DNA of 64,000 nt from Leptotrichia sp. oral taxon 215 str. W9775 (GCF_000469505.1 NZ_KI272826.1:55849-119848), one strand, 5' to 3'. Shown: positions 43,605 through 52,078, counted from the stretch's first letter. Numbers and translations: made by a program. Notes: generated by a model from the letters alone, not told the origin.

Positions 43605-43633
43605 TAGACAAAACAGAAAAAAAATCGTATAAT
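43605..43633 (+). promoter_or_regulatory. upstream promoter of the infA-rpoA cluster (P1)
   Basis: TAGACA (43605-43610), 17 bases, TATAAT (43628-43633). The -10 lies inside a short dyad (AATCGTA / TACGATT). Confidence 0.6.
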
Positions 43634-43695
43634 ATTACGATTACACTAATCAATTAGAGTAATTCAAAAAAATTGTTCAGAATGTGAAAAAAAAC

Positions 43696-43724
43696 TGGAC
43701 ATTTTTTTGGAGTTTTGATATAAT
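43696..43724 (+). promoter_or_regulatory. proximal promoter of the infA-rpoA cluster (P2)
   Basis: TGGACA (43696-43701), 17 bases, TATAAT (43719-43724). Transcription would begin about 17 bases before the infA ATG, which rules out the earlier in-frame ATG at 43724. Confidence 0.7.
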
Positions 43725-43747
43725 TGAAAGGATCCGAGGTGAGTTTT

Positions 43748-43966
43748 ATGGCAAAACAAGATGTACTTGAGTTAGAGGGTGAAATTTTAGAAGCTCTACC
43801 AAATGCCATGTTCCAAATAAGATTAGAAAATGGACATGAAGTATTGGGACATATCTCAGGTAAAATGAGGATGAACTATATTAAGATTTTGCCTGGAGAC
43901 AAGGTAACGGTTGAAGTTTCGCCGTATGATCTGTCAAGAGGAAGAATCGTGTATAGGAAAAAATAA
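43748..43966 (+). CDS. infA: translation initiation factor IF-1
   Basis: Binds the 30S A site during initiation. It is 72 residues of a single OB fold, with MAKQDVLELEGEI at the start and the terminal SRGRIVYR block, which are nearly invariant. An upstream in-frame ATG at 43724 coincides with the promoter -10 and cannot be used. It heads infA-rpmJ-rpsM-rpsK-rpsD-rpoA-rplQ, the standard end of the bacterial ribosomal-protein supercluster, here without the preceding spc genes. Confidence 0.97.
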   Translation: MAKQDVLELEGEILEALPNAMFQIRLENGHEVLGHISGKMRMNYIKILPGDKVTVEVSPYDLSRGRIVYRKK

Positions 43967-43992
43967 CATTTTTATTGGAAGGAGGGTTTTTA

Positions 43993-44106
43993 ATGAAAGT
44001 AAAAGCTTCAGTAAAACCTATCTGTGACAAATGTAAGATCATCAAACGTCACGGGAAAGTAAGAGTAATATGCGAAAACCCTAAACATAAGCAAATACAA
44101 GGATAA
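43993..44106 (+). CDS. rpmJ: 50S ribosomal protein L36
   Basis: 37 residues starting MKVKASVKPICDKCK and ending KHKQIQG. The zinc-ribbon ligands CDKC and C..NPKH are all present (three Cys and one His), so it is the zinc-binding form. GGAGGG lies 7 bases before the ATG. Its position between infA and rpsM is the conserved one. It is easily missed because of its size. Confidence 0.97.
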   Translation: MKVKASVKPICDKCKIIKRHGKVRVICENPKHKQIQG

Positions 44107-44285
44107 GAAAGACAAATAAGCAATCTGAAAAAATTTTTATTTAAGTTATATATAATTCGAGAGAGATATGATATAAAATAAAAATTGTAAAGATATGTTT
44201 GGCTGTAGGGCTTATTCCTTAGGTTTTTTATGTAAGGGCATATTGAAGAAGGTTAAAAATATCAAAAACAGAGGAGGAAAAAAAT
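44107..44285 (+). promoter_or_regulatory. rpmJ-rpsM spacer, possible ribosomal-protein leader
   Basis: A 179-base gap inside an otherwise tight operon. It holds a pyrimidine/GGG-rich patch (44200-44250) with a CCTTA/TAAGG stem and an ATATT/AATAT stem just before GAGGAGG and the rpsM start. The rpsD product, S4, represses this operon through such leaders in many bacteria. The fold here is a proposal. Confidence 0.35.
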
Positions 44286-44651
44286 TTGGCTAGAATAGCG
44301 GGAGTAGACATTCCAAGAAACAAAAGAGTTGAAATTTCATTAACTTATATCTTTGGAATAGGTAGAAGCACTTCAAACGAGATTTTAGAAAAAGCAGGTG
44401 TTGACAAGGACATCAAAGTAAAAGATTTAACTGAAGAACAAGTAGGGAAAATCAGAACAATAGTTGAAGAGTACAAAATCGAAGGGGAACTTAGAAAAGA
44501 AATCAGACTTAATATCAAGAGATTATTGGATATTAAGAGTTACAGAGGATTAAGACACAGAAACGGACTACCTGTAAGAGGACAAAAAACTAAGACAAAC
44601 GCAAGAACTAGAAAAGGTCCAGTTAAAATGGCAATAGCTAAGAAAAAATAA
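44286..44651 (+). CDS. rpsM: 30S ribosomal protein S13
   Basis: A small-subunit head protein contacting P-site tRNA and forming bridges to the 50S. It is 121 residues with MARIAGVDIPRNKRVEISL at the start and the RGLRHRNGLPVRGQKTKTNA motif near 90-110. Translation begins at TTG 44286, 9 bases after GAGGAGG. The Lys-rich tail is normal. It is 24 bases before rpsK. Confidence 0.97.
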   Translation: MARIAGVDIPRNKRVEISLTYIFGIGRSTSNEILEKAGVDKDIKVKDLTEEQVGKIRTIVEEYKIEGELRKEIRLNIKRLLDIKSYRGLRHRNGLPVRGQKTKTNARTRKGPVKMAIAKKK

Positions 44652-44674
44652 TTAAGTTAAGGAGGAAACCATAA

Positions 44675-45064
44675 GTGGCTAAAAGACCAGCAGTTTCAAA
44701 AAAGAAAAAATTAAAAAATATTCCTAATGGGATAGCATATATACATTCTACTTTTAATAATACTGTTGTAACTATAACAGATTCTGAAGGAAAAGTAGTA
44801 ATCTGGAAATCAGGAGGAACTTCAGGGTTCAAAGGAACAAAAAAAGGAACTCCATTCGCAGCTCAAATAGCGGCAGAACAAGCAGCGCAAGTTGCAATCG
44901 AAAATGGAATGAAACAGATAGAGATTAAAATAAAAGGACCGGGATCAGGAAGAGAAGCTTCTATAAGATCAATTCAGGCTACAGGTCTGGAAGTAACGAG
45001 AATAGTTGATATAACTCCGGTACCTCACAATGGTGCAAGACCACCTAAAAAGAGAAGACCGTAA
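44675..45064 (+). CDS. rpsK: 30S ribosomal protein S11
   Basis: A platform protein of the 30S subunit, 129 residues. The conserved GIAYIHSTFNNTVVTITD (about 15-32) and the terminal HNGARPPKKRRP are unmistakable. The start codon is GTG 44675 after AAGGAGG. It is followed by rpsD at 28 bases. Confidence 0.97.
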   Translation: MAKRPAVSKKKKLKNIPNGIAYIHSTFNNTVVTITDSEGKVVIWKSGGTSGFKGTKKGTPFAAQIAAEQAAQVAIENGMKQIEIKIKGPGSGREASIRSIQATGLEVTRIVDITPVPHNGARPPKKRRP

Positions 45065-45092
45065 ATTTATTAAATAAGGAGGAAATAGATAA

Positions 45093-45680
45093 ATGGCAAG
45101 AGATAGACAGCCGGTGTTAAAAAAATGTAGAAATCTTGGTTTAGATCCAAGCGTTCTAGGTGTAAATAAAAAGTCAAACAGAAATATAAGACCAAATGCA
45201 AATAGAAAATTAACAGAATACGGAACACAAATGAGAGAAAAACAGAAAGCTAGATTTGTGTACGGAGTAATGGAAAAACAATTCTATAAATTATATGAAG
45301 AAGCAACAAGAAAAGAAGGAGTAACAGGGGAATTATTACTTCAATACTTGGAAAGAAGATTAGATAATGTTGTATACAGATTAGGATTTGGAGCAACAAG
45401 AAGACAGGCAAGACAAATTGTCAGCCATGGTCACGTATTAATAAATGGAAAAAGAGTTAATATAGCTTCTTACAGAGTAAAACAGGGAGATGTAATTTCT
45501 GTTAAAGAAGATTCTAAAGAAATTTCAATCATCAAAGAATCAGTAGGACAGAAATCAGTTCCAGGATGGTTGTCATTAGAAGAATCTACATTAACAGCTA
45601 AAGTACTTGAAAATCCTGGAAGAGATGCAGTTGATTTCGATGTAAATGAATCAATGATTATCGAGTTCTACTCTAGATAA
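45093..45680 (+). CDS. rpsD: 30S ribosomal protein S4
   Basis: A primary 16S rRNA-binding protein and the classical translational repressor of the alpha operon. It is 195 residues, with an S4 domain (LERRLDNVVYRLGFGATRRQ, about 88-107, and HGHVLINGKRVNIASYRVK). It lacks the N-terminal zinc-type cysteine cluster of the longer S4 form. AAGGAGG precedes the ATG. Likely partner for the leader upstream of rpsM. Confidence 0.97.
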   Translation: MARDRQPVLKKCRNLGLDPSVLGVNKKSNRNIRPNANRKLTEYGTQMREKQKARFVYGVMEKQFYKLYEEATRKEGVTGELLLQYLERRLDNVVYRLGFGATRRQARQIVSHGHVLINGKRVNIASYRVKQGDVISVKEDSKEISIIKESVGQKSVPGWLSLEESTLTAKVLENPGRDAVDFDVNESMIIEFYSR

Positions 45681-45710
45681 TAATATTATAATCCAAGGAG
45701 ATGATTTAGC

Positions 45711-46679
45711 TTGTTGAATATAGAAAAAATAGCTAAAAATATAAAGTTAACTGAAGAAAAAGAGGGAAGACATTCCGCTAAATATATACTGGAACCTCTT
45801 TACAGAGGGTACGGAAATACTATAGGAAATGCTTTAAGAAGAATATTATTATCATCAATACCTGGATCTGCAATAAAAGGACTTAGAATAGACGGAGTAT
45901 TAAACGAATTTTCTACAATACCTGGAGTAAAGGAAGCTGTTACTGACATTATATTAAATGTTAAGGAAATAGTTGTTGAACTTGATGAACCAGGAGAAAA
46001 GAAGATGTTCTTATCTGTTAAAGGTCCTAAAGTTATTACAGCAGCTGATATAAAAGTTGAGGCCGGTATAAAGATTATAAATCCTGAGCAAGTTATTGCA
46101 ACTGTTACAACTGATAAGGAAATAAATATGGAATTTTTAGTTGATTCAGGAGAAGGGTTTGTAGTTTCAGATGAAATAGATACTGAAGGTTGGCCTATAG
46201 GATATTTAGCAGTAGATGCAATATATACACCGATTAAAAAGGTAAATTATAGAGTAGAAGATACTATGGTTGGTAGGGTTACAAACTATGACAAATTAGT
46301 TCTGGAAATTGCTACTGATGGAAGTATTGAAATACAGGATGCACTTTCTTATGCTGTAGAATTACTGAAAATACATGTTAATCCATTTACTAATATTGGA
46401 AATAACATGAGTAAATTCAGAGGCAGCGAAGATGAAGCGACAGCAACAAATACTGAAACTGAAAATAATATAGAAGACATGAAGATAGAAGAACTTGACT
46501 TCACTGTAAGATCTTACAACTGTCTGAAAAAAGCAGGAGTAAACACTATATCTGATCTTACTTCAATGTCATATATTGAATTATTAAAGATTAAAAACTT
46601 AGGTAGAAAATCTTTAAATGAAATAATAGATAAAATGAAAGAACTTGGCTACGATTTAAGTGAAGAAGCCGGTAATTAA
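45711..46679 (+). CDS. rpoA: RNA polymerase alpha subunit
   Basis: Assembles RNA polymerase and binds UP elements and activators. It is 322 residues. The N-terminal dimerisation domain contains YGNTIGNALRRILLSSIPG (about 33-51), and the C-terminal domain has VRSYNCLKKAGVNTISDL and KNLGRKSLNEI (about 265-300). An acidic, Thr/Glu-rich linker lies near 235-250. The start is TTG 45711 after CAAGGAG, with another TTG directly following. A-tract UP elements, such as that of ompA, would be its targets. Confidence 0.97.
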   Translation: MLNIEKIAKNIKLTEEKEGRHSAKYILEPLYRGYGNTIGNALRRILLSSIPGSAIKGLRIDGVLNEFSTIPGVKEAVTDIILNVKEIVVELDEPGEKKMFLSVKGPKVITAADIKVEAGIKIINPEQVIATVTTDKEINMEFLVDSGEGFVVSDEIDTEGWPIGYLAVDAIYTPIKKVNYRVEDTMVGRVTNYDKLVLEIATDGSIEIQDALSYAVELLKIHVNPFTNIGNNMSKFRGSEDEATATNTETENNIEDMKIEELDFTVRSYNCLKKAGVNTISDLTSMSYIELLKIKNLGRKSLNEIIDKMKELGYDLSEEAGN

Positions 46680-46708
46680 TAAAATAGTATCAAGGAGGGA
46701 AGAAGTAG

Positions 46709-47098
46709 ATGAATCATAATAAATCATATAGAAAATTAGGTAGAAGAAGTGATCATAGATTAGCAATGATGAAAAATATGACTATTTCTTTAGTAAATGC
46801 CGAAAGAATTGAAACGACAGTTACAAGAGCGAAAGAATTAAGAAAATTTGTTGAAAAAGTGATAACATTAGGAAAAAAATACAATAATTTTAATCTTGAA
46901 AATAATGATGAAAGAGCAAAAGCTATTCACTTGAGAAGACAGGCGTTCGCATTTTTAAGAAATGAAGAAGCTGTTGCTAAAGTTTTCAAGGAAATTGCAC
47001 CTAAATACATGGATAGAAATGGTGGATATACAAGAATTATTAAAACTGATGTAAGAAGAGGAGACTCTGCTGAATTAGCAATAATAGAATTAGTGTAG
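46709..47098 (+). CDS. rplQ: 50S ribosomal protein L17
   Basis: A 50S protein near the exit tunnel, 129 residues. The N-terminus NHNKSYRKLGRRSDHRLAM and the end GDSAELAIIELV are diagnostic. AAGGAGGG lies before the ATG. It is last in the cluster and followed by a terminator. Confidence 0.97.
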   Translation: MNHNKSYRKLGRRSDHRLAMMKNMTISLVNAERIETTVTRAKELRKFVEKVITLGKKYNNFNLENNDERAKAIHLRRQAFAFLRNEEAVAKVFKEIAPKYMDRNGGYTRIIKTDVRRGDSAELAIIELV

Positions 47099-47121
47099 TT
47101 TAAATAAAAATTTTTTTTGAA

Positions 47122-47154
47122 AAGTCGATATTTTTTAGGGGTATCGGCTTTTTA
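47122..47154 (+). terminator. terminator of the infA-rplQ cluster
   Basis: Stem AAGTCGATA with TATCGGCTT (one G-T pair) across an 11-base loop, followed by a T run, 24 bases after the rplQ stop. Confidence 0.75.
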
Positions 47155-47203
47155 TTGTAAAAATATCAAATATATCGGAAAGGAATATACAGATTTTATA
47201 CTG

Positions 47204-47209
47204 TATAAT
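47204..47209 (+). promoter_or_regulatory. -10 box of brnQ, very close to the start codon
   Basis: TATAAT at 47204-47209 ends only 10 bases before the brnQ ATG, with no Shine-Dalgarno sequence between. The -35 region is weak. If used, the mRNA would be almost leaderless. Confidence 0.4.
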
Positions 47210-47219
47210 TAAATAAAAG

Positions 47220-48542
47220 ATGAAGAAAAAAGAATTATTAATGATTGGATTAATGGTATTTTCTGTATTTTTTGGTGCCGGGAACCTTATTTTTCCACCA
47301 ATTATTGGAAAGCAGGCAGGAACAAGTGTATTTACTACAATGTTCTTTTTTAGTATAACAGCTATTATATTTCCTATTCTTGGAGTAGTAGCAGTTGCAA
47401 AGTCGGATGGACTTAGAAACCTGGCTAATAGAGTAGATCCTATATTTTCAATTATATTCACTATTGCGGCATATTTGGCTATAGGACCTGCACTTGCAAT
47501 GCCAAGAGCAGGTACTTTACCTTTTGAAATTGCAATATCGCCATATATACCGGCAAATGTTCCAAAAGGTCTTATACTGTTTATTTATACGACAGTATTT
47601 TTCGGAGTAGTATACTGGCTAAGCTTAAGTCCTAACAAACTTCTGGAAAGAATAAGCAAAATTACATCACCTATATTTCTTGTGTTAATACTTATGCTTT
47701 TTGTAGGTACTTTCTTAAAGCCAATGGGAGGATATATGCCACCTGAACCTTTATATGCAAAGAATATGGGATTACAGGGTTTCCTGGACGGGTATCTTAC
47801 TTTAGATGCACTGGCAGGGCTAAATTATGGTCTGGTTGTAGTATATGTTATTAAACAGAAGAATATACTGGAAGAATCTAAAATAACAAAGATTGTAGTT
47901 TTAACAGGAATATTTGCAGGAATTTTACTTTTTGTTGTGTATATGATGCTTGCACATGTAGGAGCGTCAAGTATTTCAAAGTTTCCAAATACAAGTAATG
48001 GGGCAGAAATATTGGCAGATGTAATGAAATACCTATATGGAAATTTTGGAGCGGTACTTCTGGCATGTATGTTTACAGTTGCATGTCTTAATATAGGAGT
48101 TGGTCTGACAACTTCATTAAGCCAGTATTTTCATTCTATGGTAAAAAGAGTTCCTTATAAAGTCTGGGCTACAATATGGGTTATATGGAGCTATATGCTG
48201 GCAAATCTTGGACTGAATAAGATAATGGAATATAGTGTTCCGGTGCTTCTGGCAATTTATCCGGCTTCATTAGTTCTTATTGTTCTTGCACTGATAGACA
48301 AGTATATAAAGGGGAGTTCAACTGTATATAGATTTGCAATATATCCTACTGTTGTAATAAGTATTATACATACGCTTGATAAAATAAATATTGAAATACC
48401 TCTGGCATCCTCACTGGTAAAAAAATTACCTTTGCAAAGTGCCGATTTGGGATGGCTTTCTGTAGCTGGAATTTGTTTTGTAATAGGATTTATCATATCT
48501 AAAGTGACAGAAAAAAATACTGTTGATGTAGAGGTTAATTAA
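47220..48542 (+). CDS. brnQ: branched-chain amino-acid carrier protein (BrnQ family)
   Basis: A sodium- or proton-coupled symporter for Leu, Ile and Val. It is 440 residues with about 12 helices. The N-terminal signature FSVFFGAGNLIFPPIIG (about 14-30) and the SLSPNKLLERISKITSP block (about 139-155) are typical. An in-frame stop lies two codons upstream, so ATG 47220 is the first possible start, and it has no ribosome site. A terminator follows 70 bases after the stop. Confidence 0.92.
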   Translation: MKKKELLMIGLMVFSVFFGAGNLIFPPIIGKQAGTSVFTTMFFFSITAIIFPILGVVAVAKSDGLRNLANRVDPIFSIIFTIAAYLAIGPALAMPRAGTLPFEIAISPYIPANVPKGLILFIYTTVFFGVVYWLSLSPNKLLERISKITSPIFLVLILMLFVGTFLKPMGGYMPPEPLYAKNMGLQGFLDGYLTLDALAGLNYGLVVVYVIKQKNILEESKITKIVVLTGIFAGILLFVVYMMLAHVGASSISKFPNTSNGAEILADVMKYLYGNFGAVLLACMFTVACLNIGVGLTTSLSQYFHSMVKRVPYKVWATIWVIWSYMLANLGLNKIMEYSVPVLLAIYPASLVLIVLALIDKYIKGSSTVYRFAIYPTVVISIIHTLDKINIEIPLASSLVKKLPLQSADLGWLSVAGICFVIGFIISKVTEKNTVDVEVN

Positions 48543-48613
48543 AAATAATAGTTAATAAATTTTGAAAATTGAAATTTTATATAAAATTTTTGATATGATT
48601 TAATGTAAATAGT

Positions 48614-48643
48614 AAAGGGGCTGTTTTTTAACAGCCCCTTTTT
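48614..48643. terminator. bidirectional terminator brnQ / acid phosphatase
   Basis: Stem AAAGGGGCTGTT with AACAGCCCCTTT (12 bp, 4-base T loop) followed by T residues on the plus strand and matching A/T on the other. It separates converging genes. Confidence 0.9.
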
Positions 48644-48667
48644 AAGGAGTGTTTGTAATTAAGAATA

Positions 48668-49396
48668 TTACCATGCAGAATTTATTACTACTTCTTCTCC
48701 ATATCCACCATTAAGTTTTTGAGGGTTAGTAGAGTTGTACGCTCTTTGTACACGGATTCCTCTAATTCCTAACTCTCTTGCAGCAAGAATATCATCATCA
48801 CTGTCTCCGTAGTGGATAGATACATTATGTTTTTTAATGTAGTATGATTTATCATATTTGTATCCTCCTGTAGGAGTGTCAGCAGTATATTCTACGTAAA
48901 CTTCTTTAGGCAATTCAAAGTATCTCTGTAATGTTTTAGAAAGTTTAGTAGAAGTATAGTTCTTATCTTTTGAGTGTTTAGTTCTTCCAGTTATAAAGAA
49001 TACATTATCTCCTCTTTCAAGGTGCATTTTTATAAGATCTTTTGCAGATTGTTTAGGAATTGAATGTTCATCTCCATTTTCAGCAACATAATCCCAGAAC
49101 TTCTGATTGTAAAGATAACTTATTGGTCCTCTTTTATCTCCAGGAATTTGGTAGTAGTGCTGTCCATAGATGAAATATCCACTTGAATGAAGTAATGTAT
49201 CATCAATATCAAAACTTACGTTGATAGGCCCTTTTCCTTCAAGACTTTTCTTAATATCTTCCACAGATACAAAATGTACTGCTTTCTGAACTTTATCAGT
49301 TGAGTAGAACCCTTCGTGAGTATAAGGAACTTTTGGTCCTGCAGCAAATGCAGAAGTAGCTGACAAAACTGCCAGAGCTAATAATAATTTTTTCAT
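48668..49396 (-). CDS. aphA: class B acid phosphatase (AphA family)
   Basis: A periplasmic non-specific phosphatase/phosphotransferase, magnesium dependent. The 242-residue precursor has a signal peptide (KKLLLALAVLSATSAFA, cleavage after about residue 19). HAD-type motifs are FDIDDTLLHSS (about 62-72, nucleophile Asp and acid Asp), ITGRTKH (about 135-141) and YGDSDDDI (about 198-205), in class B arrangement. AGGAGG precedes the ATG. It would salvage phosphate and nucleosides from nucleotides outside the inner membrane. A TATAAT box lies about 30 bases upstream at 49427-49432 (minus). Confidence 0.92.
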   Translation of the reverse strand: MKKLLLALAVLSATSAFAAGPKVPYTHEGFYSTDKVQKAVHFVSVEDIKKSLEGKGPINVSFDIDDTLLHSSGYFIYGQHYYQIPGDKRGPISYLYNQKFWDYVAENGDEHSIPKQSAKDLIKMHLERGDNVFFITGRTKHSKDKNYTSTKLSKTLQRYFELPKEVYVEYTADTPTGGYKYDKSYYIKKHNVSIHYGDSDDDILAARELGIRGIRVQRAYNSTNPQKLNGGYGEEVVINSAW

Positions 49397-49485
49397 TATA
49401 TCCTCCTAAAAATTAAGTTACATTATATTATACCCTATTTTAAAATTTTAACATTAAAATAGAATTATTATTTTATTGATTTTTA

Positions 49486-49514
49486 TTGTAAAAATGTGGA
49501 ATATGGGGTATAAT
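49486..49514 (+). promoter_or_regulatory. promoter of the toxin-tail/immunity patch
   Basis: TTGTAA (49486-49491), 17 bases, TATAAT (49509-49514), about 100 bases before the first ORF of the patch. Confidence 0.6.
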
Positions 49515-49576
49515 TTAGGTAAGTAAAGAATCTATTTTATCTTTATAATATCAAAAAAGATTATGATATAGATTAA

Positions 49577-49813
49577 GATAGGGGACTTGTAGCAAAGTAT
49601 TATAATATTGACAATGAAAAAATGGTGACAGGAAAAATAAAGAATAAGACAAAATGGGAAATAAATGGTGCTTGGAACAGCAGTGATTTTTTTACTGAAA
49701 CAATAAAAAGAGGTATTCGTTGGGAAGGGACTTCACCAAGTGGAGTAAAAATAGAAGGATTTTTAAATAAGAAGGGAACAAGAGCCTTTCCAAAATATGA
49801 AGGAGGAAACTGA
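49577..49813 (+). pseudogene. C-terminal fragment resembling a polymorphic-toxin tail
   Basis: The frame is open from just after a stop at 49574-49576. The first ATG is 49622, giving 63 residues with no ribosome site. The peptide (GAWNSSDFF, RWEGTSPSGVKIEGFL, then TRAFPKYE near the end) reads like the tail of a larger secreted toxin rather than a complete protein. It ends in TGATG, directly overlapped by the next gene, as toxin-immunity pairs often are. I cannot name the toxin family. It may be a stranded end of a lost gene. Confidence 0.45.
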
Positions 49814-50211
49814 TGAAAGTGAAATTTTTTTATAAATTAGCTAAAATAGGTAAATTATGGCCTCCAGACTGTGATGTTATAGATGATGAAAAATATGATG
49901 TTAATTACTCACGTTATTTAGCTGGAGCTGTATGGGAGATGAGATATGTCTCAGATGTAGATCGGGAACTGGATGAAATAGAAAGAGTGGAGAGTGGGGA
50001 AATAGAGTGCTTTGAAACAGGAACAGAGATATTTTTCACTTTCGTATATAAAGACAGGGTAGAGTTTGGATCAGACTTCTACGACTGGCCGGACTGGAGC
50101 TGTACTTTGGATGAATATAAAAGAGTATTGTTAGGAAAAAAGGCATTTTTAATGCTACCTAAAGAAATAGAAAGTTATTTGGAAATAAAGATAAATGACA
50201 TTGAGAAATAA
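49813..50211 (+). CDS. putative immunity protein
   Basis: A 132-residue acidic, soluble protein with no recognised family. Features are several Trp/Tyr clusters (WPPDCDVIDDE near 16, YDWPDWSC near 99) and no signal peptide or membrane segment. The good ribosome site GGAGGAAAC lies inside the preceding fragment, and the ATG overlaps its stop. The role as antidote to the toxin-like tail is inferred from this arrangement only. Downstream are two gene remnants, so the patch seems to be decaying. Confidence 0.5.
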   Translation: MKVKFFYKLAKIGKLWPPDCDVIDDEKYDVNYSRYLAGAVWEMRYVSDVDRELDEIERVESGEIECFETGTEIFFTFVYKDRVEFGSDFYDWPDWSCTLDEYKRVLLGKKAFLMLPKEIESYLEIKINDIEK

Positions 50212-50261
50212 ATGTAGAGTTAAATTATTGAAAAGATTTCTATTATTTAAACTAGACAGTA

Positions 50262-50366
50262 ATTGGAGTATTCCTGCTGTTTTGTCTATCCTGTGGAAAT
50301 AAACAGTCAAAAGATGTATCGAGTAATTCGTCAGGAGAAGTGAAAAAAGTTGAAAAAAACAATTAA
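50262..50366 (+). pseudogene. remnant of a small lipoprotein gene lacking its start
   Basis: One frame encodes GVFLLFCLSCGNKQSKDV and about 16 more polar residues before TAA at 50364-50366. LSC-G is a lipobox and the preceding residues a signal h-region, but the frame is closed by TAG shortly upstream and has no ATG, GTG or TTG in the right place. It is either broken or starts at ATT 50262. Confidence 0.4.
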
Positions 50367-50411
50367 TCAAGAATATTAAGGATTATCATAACCAGAATGA
50401 GGTAAAAAATA

Positions 50412-50686
50412 ATGATAACACTGGATTTTTACATTCAACAAATAATAGTTATTTTACTTGTATTAAACTTGAAAAATTATTGTTATTTTAAATTTCGTGA
50501 TATTATTCTTCTAAGCATAGATGCTATTATGGATTTGGAATGACTATTCTAACTCTTTATAACGGGATAGGCATAGAAACAATATTCTATACTGTTATTT
50601 TTGTGTTCGGTATAGTAAAAATATTTCAAATAATATTTATTTTTAAAAATAAGAAAATTAATAAAAAAATGATAAAAATAACTTGA
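50412..50686 (+). pseudogene. frameshifted small membrane protein gene
   Basis: ATG 50412 opens 43 codons of mostly hydrophobic sequence (DFYIQQIIVILLVLNLKNY) ending at TGA 50541-50543. A second frame continues from about 50525 (YGFGMTILTLYNGIGIE, then FYTVIFVFGIVKIFQIIF) to TGA 50684-50686, with a Lys-rich end. Joined by one frameshift near 50525 they give a plausible protein of about 90 residues with three helices. Family unknown. Confidence 0.45.
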
Positions 50687-50757
50687 ATTATTGAGATAAT
50701 AATATTTATTATCTGGCTTATTCTTAATCAGTAGTAATTCAAGAAGAAAGGAATATA

Positions 50758-51942
50758 ATGAAAAAAATATTGTTTATATTACTGATATTTTTATCCTGCA
50801 ATAATACAAACAGTGATAGCAGGGGAAAAGAATATTTTTATAAACTTCAGGAAAAGTATGTTAAATCAGATGGAGAGAAGGATTTTTCAGAACTGCTGGA
50901 TTTTTATAATGTCTATAAACAGAAGGAAATTAAGGAAGCAAAAGAAAAACTTGAGGAGTTTTATAGACAGAATAAAGATATGGATGCACTGCAATATATG
51001 CTGAAAAATAGTGATATAACAGATAACAGTTATTATCTGGCAACTATTTATGAAGATTGTGAAAATTCCAAATGTCTTGAAAGGCTGTTAAAGTTTTATA
51101 ATTCTGCATATGAGCTGACAAAAGATATCGAAAGATTTTCTTCTGTCCTAGATTTCGGAAGTGAAGTTCTTGGAAAGGAAAAATATGAGTCGCTGGAAAA
51201 ATTTTCGATTGATAATAACTCGTTATATGCCATAAATATTAAGAAAACAAGGGAAAACATGATTGAAGAAGAATATGAAAACCCAAAAATAAGGATAAAG
51301 AATAAGGAATATATTATCTTACAGGAAAAGGAAATAAATTTAGTAAAAGAAAATCAGAAGATAAAATTTTTTCTTATAAGCAGTACTGTTGAAGGTGGAG
51401 GGATTGAATCCTATCTGTATTTCAAAAATAAAGGAAGGGAATATCTGACAAAACTTGAAATACATACAGTAGGGTCTCCATATAATATTGAGCTGAAAGA
51501 TTTGAATGGAGACGGTCAGGAAGAAATAATAATTGAAAATTTAGAAGATGGAATATTTATGTCTTTAAATAAACTCTATGTATTTAAAGTTACTGAAAAT
51601 GGTATGGAAAAAAAACTGAACACGTATGACATAGACTTAAAGAAATATTTTGATTATAAAATGAATATTAAGAATATGGTAATTACTGTGAAGGATGACT
51701 TTGGATACAGGAAAGATACAGAGTATAAATTACCTGATAGAATAGAGACGAGATTTTTCGGAGCTTTTGATGGAGTAATACAAGGAGTAGTTAAAGATAA
51801 AATTATAATGAGAGTAATTAATTTTCAAAATTATGAAATAGTTTTTGACAAGGATTTAAATTATAAGCTGAAGGCCATCACTCCAGAAAATAATCCGCTT
51901 AACCTATCGGTTAATTACGGACTTTATGAGCAGGCAAAATAA
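50758..51942 (+). CDS. lipoprotein of unknown function with an Asp/Asn-rich loop
   Basis: 394 residues. The N-terminus KKILFILLIFLSCNN is a lipoprotein signal with the lipid-bearing cysteine at residue 14, so it is probably processed by LspA. Residues 20-160 are helical and repeat-like. The second half is beta-rich and includes ELKDLNGDGQEEIIIEN (about 241-257), a D-x-N-x-D-G loop as in calcium-binding FG-GAP/dockerin-type repeats. AAGAAAGGAA precedes the ATG. It is transcribed with the upstream patch or alone, and ends at a strong terminator. No known family is recognised. Confidence 0.7.
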   Translation: MKKILFILLIFLSCNNTNSDSRGKEYFYKLQEKYVKSDGEKDFSELLDFYNVYKQKEIKEAKEKLEEFYRQNKDMDALQYMLKNSDITDNSYYLATIYEDCENSKCLERLLKFYNSAYELTKDIERFSSVLDFGSEVLGKEKYESLEKFSIDNNSLYAINIKKTRENMIEEEYENPKIRIKNKEYIILQEKEINLVKENQKIKFFLISSTVEGGGIESYLYFKNKGREYLTKLEIHTVGSPYNIELKDLNGDGQEEIIIENLEDGIFMSLNKLYVFKVTENGMEKKLNTYDIDLKKYFDYKMNIKNMVITVKDDFGYRKDTEYKLPDRIETRFFGAFDGVIQGVVKDKIIMRVINFQNYEIVFDKDLNYKLKAITPENNPLNLSVNYGLYEQAK

Positions 51943-51982
51943 TAAAATATAATAATTCAAATTATTTAAAGTAATCATAAAT

Positions 51983-52030
51983 AAAAAACACATCTGCCCC
52001 GAGATATACTCCTTATCAGATGTGTTTTTA
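51983..52030. terminator. bidirectional terminator
   Basis: A 13-bp stem (AAAAACACATCTG with CAGATGTGTTTTT) around a 20-base loop, between converging genes. Confidence 0.8.
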
Positions 52031-52078
52031 TTTTCCACAATTTATATTTTTAAGTTTATTTTAAATATTTTCAGCTAA

